Positions 7,764-14,786 of a DNA stretch of 64,000 nucleotides are shown piece by piece. Each line of letters starts with the position of its first letter. Position 1 is the stretch's first letter. The DNA is taken from positions 1-64,000 of the forward strand of contig NZ_JASSVS010000014.1 of NCBI RefSeq assembly GCF_030250645.1. Direction: 5' to 3'. A model generated the notes under the pieces. That model was not told the DNA's origin and made no database searches. It saw only the letters and a program-made list of their open reading frames with translations. The translations under genes and the position numbers were made by a program. The DNA is from Marinobacter azerbaijanicus (GTDB taxonomy: Bacteria > Pseudomonadota > Gammaproteobacteria > Pseudomonadales > Oleiphilaceae).

Positions 7764-9716
7764 TCAGCGAACATGGATCCAGTGATCTTGCACATTTATA
7801 AAGCGGCCCTGCCCAAAACCACCATTCGGTGCAATAACAGATAACACTTCTTTCATCAGGGCATCGTTGCCAGAGACTTGCACGTGATAATCACATGTCC
7901 AACTGGGTTGGTCTGGCTCGGCAGCACAGTCGAGGTTCTCGAAATGAATCATTTTAAAGGACAACTCGCATCGACCCTGGGAAGCTCCACATAGGCTCAT
8001 ACATTGCACGGCTACTAAGGGATTGTTGTCAAAATCTCTGGCGCGGCATTTACGGCCCAACTCCTTGTAACCGGCGTTCATTTGGTCAATTGTCGTTGCC
8101 AGGGCAACACACACGTCACGATCCGAAGGCTCTTCGGTAGCTTTTCCGACCCCTTTGAAACGTGCACAGTAAGCACTGTTCAATGCTGCTTTCTGTTCTT
8201 GGCTCAAAAGCTGCTGCCGACGCTGGTCAATGTTGCTCCACACGCTACCAAGCGCCGATTCGCTTCGATCGCCTGGCAAACCAATATAAGTAGCCACTAG
8301 CCGATCCAGGCCCGTAACGTTCTCCTGCTCTTCAACTTTTTGAGCCAGGTTGGATTTTGCACTCTTGAGAAGAAATCGGCGCTGCAAACGAAATTTTTGC
8401 TTGGCTTGGGAAATGCCAGCCCCATCTAAGCCCCTATATTTACTTTGGAAAGCCCGGAACCACTCGGTGGATTGTGCCAACCCATCTAGATCCGGCGAAA
8501 TGCTGGATAGTGCCTCAAGATCTCTGGAAATTTCGGAACCAAGTAGCTGTTCCTGTTTACGAGCGATGAGTTTTTTATGTTGAACCAACTGCTCATGAGG
8601 TACCGAATCAGCAAGTAATGTGTTTTCTTCTAGTAGTAGTCGGTCGAGGCGTGATATCGCCGCAAAATCTTTAGCCTCGGCGACAGCCCGATTTACGCGG
8701 CCAGTGAGTACATCTGGAGCAAGACGCGCAATGGATGTCTCCAAACGTTGTTCAAAGTCCTTTCGTTCACTGGGCCATAAATCCGCAAGTTGTTTATCAG
8801 AAGCCGCGCGTGTTTGTTCCCAGGAAGCATAACCCGCTTCATTTGCGGGCAACACCTTCAACGCAGACGACTGATCATGCAACCACTGCCTTTGCTGAGA
8901 AATAATCCGCGTTCTCAGAATCACCTCTGAATGGGAAAAATCACCACGGTCTAGAATAAACGGACGGGTGACGATGTGGCTGTACCCTTCAAAATACCCG
9001 CTCAGCTCGCGGTGTTTTAAGCAAGGACCTAAGATATCGTAGTAAATCCCTTTGCGTTCATCCTTACTGAACTCTTTATATGACTGCCCCCAGACGGGCT
9101 TGAAGTCGGCATCCGAAAATAGCGGCGCGGCTTTTGGAAAAACCTGGTTGAGAGGTGTGTGGCGCAGATCCAGGTCTGGATATTCTACTTTGAGCTTCGA
9201 AGCCCATTTGCCCACCGCTATGCACTGTTGTGTTTCATTCTCGGCGTCTGCCAACGCAGTCGGGGCCGTTTCCCACATACGTTGGGACCGCTCCACTTGC
9301 GTCAACAATTTCTCAGTACGCTCAAGGTCCTTCGTAACCTGGAAGTTGCCGCATTGATTGAAGGATATCGTACCAGTGATCTGATTGGCCTCATATTGAC
9401 CGCTCAGGCCGACTGCAGTGAAGCCGATGGGACGTTTCTGCCATTCACCAGGTTCAAGCACTAGTGTGCCAGCGTTTTCATCCACCTGCCCCGACAGGGT
9501 ATAAGCGCCGCTGGGTGCATCTCCACTACTCAGATAAAACAGGAATACACCGTGAAGCTGGAAATCTTGCTGATCCAAAACGAGGTCCAGTCGAATCGGT
9601 GTATTGCCGCACCGGTAGTATCCCGACCATACACCGGTTAGAGATTCATTGGCGTATATGTTGAAGGTACAAAGGGTAAGCCAGATAACCGCCAAACATT
9701 TCATCACAGCCCCCAT
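7764..9716 (-). CDS. Secreted protein of unknown function, 650 aa
   Basis: I do not recognise this protein. It starts with a signal peptide (hydrophobic core LAVIWLTLCTFNIYA, likely cleaved after NIYA). ATG 9704 (MKCLAV) is an alternative start giving a tidier signal. Residues about 25-125 look like a beta-rich domain (GVWSGYYRCG...), about 240-540 are helical and charged with coiled-coil character, and the last 90 residues carry at least six cysteines (CRARD, CMSLCGASQGRC, DLDCAAE, WTCDYH) likely to form disulfides. It is probably periplasmic or extracellular. Base composition is visibly more AT-rich than the flanking operons, suggesting separate ancestry. Convergent with the 31-codon gene. 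Confidence 0.7.
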   Translation of the reverse strand: MGAVMKCLAVIWLTLCTFNIYANESLTGVWSGYYRCGNTPIRLDLVLDQQDFQLHGVFLFYLSSGDAPSGAYTLSGQVDENAGTLVLEPGEWQKRPIGFTAVGLSGQYEANQITGTISFNQCGNFQVTKDLERTEKLLTQVERSQRMWETAPTALADAENETQQCIAVGKWASKLKVEYPDLDLRHTPLNQVFPKAAPLFSDADFKPVWGQSYKEFSKDERKGIYYDILGPCLKHRELSGYFEGYSHIVTRPFILDRGDFSHSEVILRTRIISQQRQWLHDQSSALKVLPANEAGYASWEQTRAASDKQLADLWPSERKDFEQRLETSIARLAPDVLTGRVNRAVAEAKDFAAISRLDRLLLEENTLLADSVPHEQLVQHKKLIARKQEQLLGSEISRDLEALSSISPDLDGLAQSTEWFRAFQSKYRGLDGAGISQAKQKFRLQRRFLLKSAKSNLAQKVEEQENVTGLDRLVATYIGLPGDRSESALGSVWSNIDQRRQQLLSQEQKAALNSAYCARFKGVGKATEEPSDRDVCVALATTIDQMNAGYKELGRKCRARDFDNNPLVAVQCMSLCGASQGRCELSFKMIHFENLDCAAEPDQPSWTCDYHVQVSGNDALMKEVLSVIAPNGGFGQGRFINVQDHWIHVR

Positions 9717-10018
9717 TCAGCTTTAGGGCATTGCCAATGGCGGTGGCACATACCCATCGGCTAATTGATTTAAAAACCTGAAAACATGCAACGATAAAAG
9801 AGATTATAGACAGCCAGTGAGCATCAACAACTTTTAAGTGACCGAAATGAAGACCTGCAAATTTTCGACTCATTAATCTACGTCGTTAAAATTGCCACAC
9901 CTTCTATCAATGTTTTTTTAAGCTGAAATCCGTCTAGCCATTTGTTGAGCATTCATCCACCAGGGCACATACTTTCTACAAGATAAATTGAGGAATTACT
10001 GTTGAGGAGGGCGGTCCC
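9717..10018. other. AT-rich divergent intergenic region
   Basis: About 300 bp between two divergent genes of unknown function. It is AT-rich and ends with a strong ribosome-binding site, GAGGAGG, just before ATG 10019. It should contain the promoters for both neighbours. I found no convincing operator, and the open frames in it look like chance. Confidence 0.4.
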
Positions 10019-10504
10019 ATGCCTTATGACGACAGTGAGCAGCGGAAGCTGAACGACTACCTGACAGGTCAAGCGTTCGGGGTTGGCTACAACACTCATA
10101 GCAGCCTGGGCGCCCAGCACTACAAATCCAATTTCTCTCCAACGCCATCAACCGTCGCTAACCGAGATGCCGATAATTCGGCCCTCAAGCTCACTAGAGC
10201 TGAACGTAAAGCGCTCAGAAAAAAACAGGCTCAAATGCAGGCGATTACAAACGACCAAAGCTTTTCCGGGCTACTTTTTCTCGGAAGTTTGGTAGGGGTT
10301 GCTTATCTAGACTACCGATATCTACCAGAGATACCGTGGTGGGCACATATGCTTATCGTAATCCCTATCCCTTTGCTTCTAGCAGCAGTCCTTAAACGAT
10401 ATCCGAAGTTTGTGCGGAGACTTAGATATATGATCATGACCTGTATTGGACTTGCAATCACTATAGCAGTCGCCTTCCGTTTAGGCTTCCTGCCAATTGG
10501 ATAG
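10019..10504 (+). CDS. Small membrane protein of unknown function, 161 aa
   Basis: The frame starts at ATG 10019 behind a strong GAGGAGG. Residues 1-75 are hydrophilic with a basic patch (RAERKALRKKQAQ). Three hydrophobic segments follow (about 80-96, 106-122, 138-156: GLLFLGSLVGVAYL, MLIVIPIPLLLAAVL, MIMTCIGLAITIAVAF), so this is an inner-membrane protein with a cytosolic N-terminal tail. The family is not recognised. It is divergent from the secreted 650-aa protein and lies in the same AT-rich patch. Confidence 0.65.
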   Translation: MPYDDSEQRKLNDYLTGQAFGVGYNTHSSLGAQHYKSNFSPTPSTVANRDADNSALKLTRAERKALRKKQAQMQAITNDQSFSGLLFLGSLVGVAYLDYRYLPEIPWWAHMLIVIPIPLLLAAVLKRYPKFVRRLRYMIMTCIGLAITIAVAFRLGFLPIG

Positions 10505-10870
10505 GACTACAGTTAGAAAGCTCCCGATATCATGGGCATTTGCAAATTTCTCCGTATCAGGATTTTCGGGTTGACAGATAAAATGATTCAAGCCCTGCAT
10601 TTTTGATGGTTTGCGTTCGTTCTATAGCAAATTTTTGTTCATTAAACCTGGCGGCTTTGATTTGGTGGACCGAAATATCTTCAACTTTTACTCGCTCAAA
10701 GGGTACTTTGGGTTCACAAGCTTCATCTGACTGGAAAGTTCCTCACGAGTGTCAGGCCGAGTGAGCGATTGTCAATGTGTGAGCCACGCTCCAAATCCTA
10801 TCAGTTACTCGAAATTGAGTTCATACTGGTTGCTGAAAACGTGAGCATCAGACAAAGGTGGACAGACCGC
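10505..10870. other. AT-rich gap with a possible gene remnant on the minus strand
   Basis: No intact gene is supported here. On the minus strand a stop-to-stop frame of 61 sense codons (10742 down to TGA at 10557-10559) has protein-like composition (for example VPFERVKVEDISVHQIKAAR) but no ATG, GTG or TTG start and an in-frame stop just upstream. It could be the 3' end of a decayed gene or chance. Confidence 0.3.
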
Positions 10871-10987
10871 ATGAGTAAAAGCCAGGACAGAAAAAAAGAC
10901 ACTAAAAAGAAACCGCTTTTAACCGCCAAGGAAAAAAAGAAGGAGAAAAACGCAAAGAAAAACGAAACCGATGTTCTGGGGCATTGA
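10871..10987 (+). CDS. Lysine-rich 38-aa protein
   Basis: ATG 10871 follows AGGTGG about 9 nt upstream and opens a 38-codon frame ending at TGA 10985-10987. The product begins MSKSQDRKKDTKKKP and continues with further Lys-rich runs such as KEKKKEKNAKK. Very basic, disordered peptides of this size with this pattern recur in gammaproteobacteria, as far as I recall, with no assigned role. A nucleic-acid or ribosome-binding role is only a guess. A longer frame from 10769 adds residues without coding character, so I prefer the internal ATG. Confidence 0.55.
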   Translation: MSKSQDRKKDTKKKPLLTAKEKKKEKNAKKNETDVLGH

Positions 10988-11082
10988 TATAGGGAGAGGC
11001 TGATGTCTCGCCAAGTGACGCAGAGCTAGACCAATCGGGTTTGGCTTTAGCCCATGGAGTGATGGTGTGCGGGGCCTGCGCC

Positions 11083-11973
11083 TCAATCAGGGACCGAAAA
11101 GTCCACCTCCTCCATGGATTCCCCGAGAAAATCCAGCAGTGCTCTGACTGCAGGCAGCAATCCCCGTCGGGATGGGAAAACTGCATGGAGTATCCCTCCG
11201 CGAGGCTGCCATCCAGGCAAGACGTTCACCAAACGGCCCTCAACCAGATCCCGTCCTCCTACGATCATCGGCATTCGCACAACGCCGAGGCCTTCCAATG
11301 CCGCCTGTCGTAACGTAAATACGTCGTCAGTCACAAGTCTGGGCGAATGGCGCACCTGGGCTGTGGCACCTTCCGGTCCGTCCAGGCACCAGATATGTTT
11401 TCCGTCTGCCTGTTCAAAATCCAGGCTTGGCAAATCTGCCAGTTCGTCGGGGTTTTCCGGTTTTCTGTGGCTATCAAAGAAGTTGCTGGACGCCATCAGG
11501 CACTGAGGGCTTTTTGACAGCACTTTCATGGTTAACCCGCTGTCCTCAAGTGGCGGAAATCGGACCCGCAGAGCCAGGTCGAGCCCTTCCTTCAAGACAT
11601 CAACCCGGCGACTGGTGGCATCTATCTCTACTTTCACCTCCGGGTATTTAGCCATGAAGCGCACAAGCAATTGGCCAACATGAAAGTAGATCAAGCCTGG
11701 CGGGCAACTCATTCTGACAACGCCCCTGGGTTCCGCCCGCGACCGGTCGATCACTTCCTGAGCCGCCTCGGCTTCCACCAGCATTGCCATGCAATGGCGG
11801 TAATACTCCTGCCCCAGTTCTGTGATGGAAAATCGGCGCGTAGAGCGATTGATAAGTCGGGTATCCAGGCGATCTTCCAGCATGGCAATTCGCCGGCTGA
11901 GCTTGGATTTCGGCACACCGAGTGCCCGCCCCGCCGGTGCAAAGCCACCATGGCCCTGCTGATGGTGGACCAC
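11083..11973 (-). pseudogene. LysR-type regulator lacking its N-terminal residues
   Basis: This frame encodes a LysR-type regulator with an intact effector domain but a truncated HTH. LysR proteins normally have about 20 residues (M-D-x-L-x-x-F-x-x-V) before the GSFAAAGRALG helix. Here recognisable homology starts at HGGFAPAGRALGVPKSK, and the residues before it (start GTG 11973, MVHHQQG) are simply antisense to the adjacent ycaC gene. The remaining recognition helix (KSKLSRRIAMLEDRL) and wing are present. The gene and its divergent neighbour lose their 5' ends at the same point (11950-11952), which points to one deletion. The product probably cannot bind DNA normally. It likely once regulated ycaC. 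Confidence 0.75.
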
Positions 11974-12534
11974 CAGGCCGGCCTGCTATCCCTGGTTCGG
12001 GATTTCTCACCTGACGATTTCAAGAACAACGTCCTGGCACTGGCTGACATCGCCAGGTTCTTCAATATTCCGACGATCCTGACCACAAGTTTTGAAGATG
12101 GCCCTAACGGTCCGATGGTCCCGGAGCTCAAGGAAATGTTCCCGGATGCGCCCTATTTCGCTCGCCCGGGCCAGATCAATGCCTGGGACAACGAAGACTT
12201 CGTGAAGGCTGTAAAAGCCACAGGCAAGAAACAATTGTTGATTGCCGGTGTTGTGACGGATGTTTGTGTTGCCTTCCCTACCCTGTCTGCACTGGAAGAA
12301 GGCTACGAGGTGTTCGTGGTGACCGATGCCTCTGGCACCTTCAACCAGACGACCCGGGACGCATCCTGGAGTCGCATGGAGCAGGCCGGCGCCCAGCTAA
12401 TGAACTGGTTCAGTGTCGGCTGCGAGTTGCACCGCGACTGGCGCAATGACATTGAAGGCTTTGGCGGCATTCTGGCCAAGCACCTTCCTCACTATGCCAA
12501 CCTGATGCAAAGCTATGGTGCTCAACAGGGTTGA
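11950..12534 (+). pseudogene. ycaC: YcaC-type isochorismatase-like hydrolase, 5'-truncated
   Basis: The frame is close to E. coli YcaC, a cysteine hydrolase of the isochorismatase superfamily. From MVDHQAGLLSLVRD to the C-terminus the match is continuous (INAWDNEDFVKAVKATGKKQ, VVTDVCVAFPTLSA, ELHRDWRNDIEGF). The Asp (VDHQAG), Lys and Cys (VTDVC) of the triad remain. The usual 12-20 N-terminal residues and any ribosome-binding site are missing. ATG 11950 is the first in-frame start after the break, with only GCAAAGCCACC before it. Upstream of it the plus strand is antisense to the broken lysR. A truncated product might fold, but expression is doubtful. Confidence 0.75.
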
Positions 12535-12555
12535 TACTCTGACCTGATCTCATCT

Positions 12556-12574
12556 ACCCACAGGGATTGTGGGT
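12556..12574. terminator. Hairpin between convergent genes
   Basis: ACCCACA (12556-12562) pairs with TGTGGGT (12568-12574) around GGGAT. It sits between the convergent ycaC and ACT-domain genes. There is no clear T-tract, so it is a weak terminator candidate. Confidence 0.4.
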
Positions 12575-12622
12575 TCAGGCACTGGTTCGGATGCTCAATT
12601 AAGCAACTTGTGTGGAAACAGG

Positions 12623-13033
12623 TTAGCCATTGGGTTTGCTGGCGAGCTCCTTCAGTGCCTCCATGGCCTCGTCGGTTCGATCGCTGGGTACGAACATGTG
12701 GTCGTGATAAAAACCTGCGATGACATTGGTGGTAATGCCTCGCTCGGCCAGCAGGCTCGTTACCACCGACGTGAGACCCAGGGCTTCAAGACTGGAGTGC
12801 CCTTCGAGCGTGATCCGGCGGAAGACTCTGTAGTAGTCCAGGCCCTCGGCTTGGGCCTGCTCCAGAGGAATCACCAGGGTAAGACCTTCCAGTTCGGCGA
12901 TGCTGACAATGGGCTTGAGCTTTTCCAGCTCACCATACTTTGCGCGCGGCACTGTGCAGTAGACATAGGTCGTCGGGTCCAGCTTTGGCGAGAGCTGCTT
13001 GATCAAATCCTGGAGAAACTGTGTTCGGTTCAT
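12623..13033 (-). CDS. ACT-domain protein (DUF2241-like)
   Basis: A 136-aa protein made of two ACT-like halves. The first spans about 8-70 (TTYVYCTVPRAKYGELEKLK, LTLVIPLEQAQAEGL). The second spans about 72-130 (RRITLEGHSSLEALGLTSVV, ITTNVIAGFYHDHMFVP). Free-standing ACT proteins of this type bind amino acids or similar ligands and are usually regulatory, with no catalytic residues. It is cytosolic and monocistronic, with AGGAT-like sequence 7-12 nt before the start. The ligand cannot be told from sequence. Confidence 0.8.
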   Translation of the reverse strand: MNRTQFLQDLIKQLSPKLDPTTYVYCTVPRAKYGELEKLKPIVSIAELEGLTLVIPLEQAQAEGLDYYRVFRRITLEGHSSLEALGLTSVVTSLLAERGITTNVIAGFYHDHMFVPSDRTDEAMEALKELASKPNG

Positions 13034-13194
13034 CTCTGACTATCCTTTAGCCGAAGGTCTTGTGTATATGGAAACTTAGCACTTTCTAGGGTCGTCCGGC
13101 GCAAAATTTCATTTCCTGGTGTAGAAGACGCTATTGCAGACAAGCAACACTTGAAGAGCCCCGAGTAGACTTTTCAATCAATGAACCGGTGAAT

Positions 13195-14109
13195 TTAAGG
13201 TAATGGAGTAAACTCCACTTCATCCCCGGCAACTCTCGGAAATCGTCCCTGGCTCCAGTCATCTTTAGCCTCGGCTATACGGTCCTTCCGGGAAGATACG
13301 AAATTCCATTCGATAAATCGCCGACCTACCGGTTCACCGCCAATCAAGACGATATGGGTATCTTCCGCTGCAGTGATGGATACCCGTTCGCCGGCAGACA
13401 TTATCGCCATGCTGTGAGTGGTCAGAATTGTGCCTGCTACGTCGAGCGAGCCCTGAACGATGTATACAGCGCGCTCCGGGGCGTCGGGCAATTCGAGTGA
13501 CTGTCCGGCCTTAAGCGAAGCTTCGGCATAAAGTGTATCGGCGAACTGACGCACGGGCGACGTCACTCCCCAGGCACTGCCGATCATTACGCGTACCGGA
13601 ACCCTCTCAACCTCTATCTCGGGAATTTCCTGCTCACTATAGTGCTGGAACGAAGGCTCGGTTTCCTCATCCTGTTCAGGCAGAGCCAGCCAGAGCTGAA
13701 GCCCGTGGAGGCCGTGTTCAACGCGGGTTACCTCCGGTCGCTCCCGCTCCGAATGAGCAATACCCCTGCCCGCCACCATCAGGTTGATGTCGCCCGGGCG
13801 AATCGGCTGCAAACTACCTATCGAATCACGGTGAAGTATTTCACCCTCGAACAGGTAGGTCACGGTTGCTATGCCTATATGCGGGTGAGGTAATACATTA
13901 ATCCCTTCGCCTGCGGGAAATGTTGCAGGCCCCATCTCGTCAAAGAATATCCAGGGACCAACCATTTTCCGCTTTGCGGTCGGTAACAATCGACGCACAG
14001 AGAACCCGCCAAGATCTGCCACCCTGGGCGTCAGCAATAACTCGATTGCTTTGCAGGGCGCCTTCAAGGTATCGCATTTCTGTTCGGCTGTTGGGAAGAC
14101 GTTGCTCAC
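13195..14109 (-). CDS. Pirin family protein
   Basis: This 304-aa bicupin matches pirin. The N-terminal cupin holds the metal site: HPHIGIAT near residue 76, followed by the second His (ILHRDS) and later Glu residues. GPWIFFDEMGP near 50 is also typical. Bacterial pirins are Fe(II) proteins, some with quercetin 2,3-dioxygenase activity and some acting as redox-sensitive regulators of pyruvate metabolism. The C-terminal cupin carries the pirin_C segment. It is a single gene with no clear operon partner. Actual activity cannot be predicted. Confidence 0.9.
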   Translation of the reverse strand: MSNVFPTAEQKCDTLKAPCKAIELLLTPRVADLGGFSVRRLLPTAKRKMVGPWIFFDEMGPATFPAGEGINVLPHPHIGIATVTYLFEGEILHRDSIGSLQPIRPGDINLMVAGRGIAHSERERPEVTRVEHGLHGLQLWLALPEQDEETEPSFQHYSEQEIPEIEVERVPVRVMIGSAWGVTSPVRQFADTLYAEASLKAGQSLELPDAPERAVYIVQGSLDVAGTILTTHSMAIMSAGERVSITAAEDTHIVLIGGEPVGRRFIEWNFVSSRKDRIAEAKDDWSQGRFPRVAGDEVEFTPLP

Positions 14110-14275
14110 AGTTCTCTCCGATTTCTTAACACTCAGTGCGCCAACGAACAGACCGAACCAACCCCGTAGTCCATTATGGACTCAGATGAGGCGAAGGAGC
14201 TGCCTGAACAGGACGTTACATCACGCGTCACAAGGATGATGGCGCAACCAGAATCCAAGTGCAAAGGATCTACCC

Positions 14276-14350
14276 ATGAATAATATCGTCTACATTGTTG
14301 GTGCCGTAGTTATCGTTTTGGCGGTTCTTTCCCTTTTAGGTTTTCGTTGA
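14276..14350 (+). CDS. 24-aa membrane peptide
   Basis: ATG 14276 follows AAAGGA (14263-14268) by 7 nt and starts a 24-codon frame ending TGA 14348-14350. The peptide starts MNNIVYIVGAVVIVLAV and is a single transmembrane helix ending in LGFR. I recall near-identical peptides in other proteobacterial genomes, but no function. A strong hairpin follows immediately, which fits a real short transcript. Confidence 0.6.
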   Translation: MNNIVYIVGAVVIVLAVLSLLGFR

Positions 14351-14354
14351 GCTG

Positions 14355-14373
14355 GGGCCGTTGTTAACGGCCC
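14355..14373 (+). terminator. Hairpin after the 24-codon gene
   Basis: GGGCCGTT (14355-14362) pairs perfectly with AACGGCCC (14366-14373) around a 3-nt loop, 4 nt after the stop codon. No T-run follows, so it may stabilise the 3' end rather than terminate by itself. Confidence 0.5.
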
Positions 14374-14567
14374 TGCCAGAAGAAACTGGTAACGGTTCGT
14401 TACATTTCTCAACATAGTAAATAAGTGAAAGCCGGTACAAGCCTTGGTTATGCCACTAAACCGATTGCCTACCTACCCTTCTGCCCCTAATATTCGCGGC
14501 ATGGACAGCTTCTAACCAGATTCGGTGAGGCGCAACCGGTAAACAAGGCAACATAAGGCTCTAAATC

Positions 14568-14777
14568 ATGGAACACGTAAACGACATCAGCGCCGTTGAA
14601 CCGGAGGACATTTCTTTTGATGCCGTTGAGATCGCTGGGCTTATCGTCCCGCTGCTTTTTGCAATCATGGCAATTGTTCTGGTGGCGCTTAGCCCAGAAT
14701 CTGACGGAACGGCCTCAGAAGACCCGAAAACCGCTTCCGAGCGCATCGAGTTGATCGAACAGATCCAGAAACGGTAA
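14568..14777 (+). CDS. Small single-span membrane protein, 69 aa
   Basis: The frame starts at ATG 14568. The protein has an acidic N-terminus (about 1-20), one hydrophobic helix (about 23-42: IAGLIVPLLFAIMAIVLVAL) and a charged C-terminal helix ending RIELIEQIQKR. It should sit in the inner membrane. No family is recognised. It converges on the GGDEF-EAL gene, with stops only 9 bp apart. Upstream, 14374-14567 shows no further gene. Confidence 0.55.
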   Translation: MEHVNDISAVEPEDISFDAVEIAGLIVPLLFAIMAIVLVALSPESDGTASEDPKTASERIELIEQIQKR

Positions 14778-14786
14778 GTGTCGCCG

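Noticed and set aside
12535..12622. Possible attachment site or IS end at the ycaC/ACT junction
   Set aside because: Only a simple 7-bp hairpin is present, with no flanking direct repeats or transposase.
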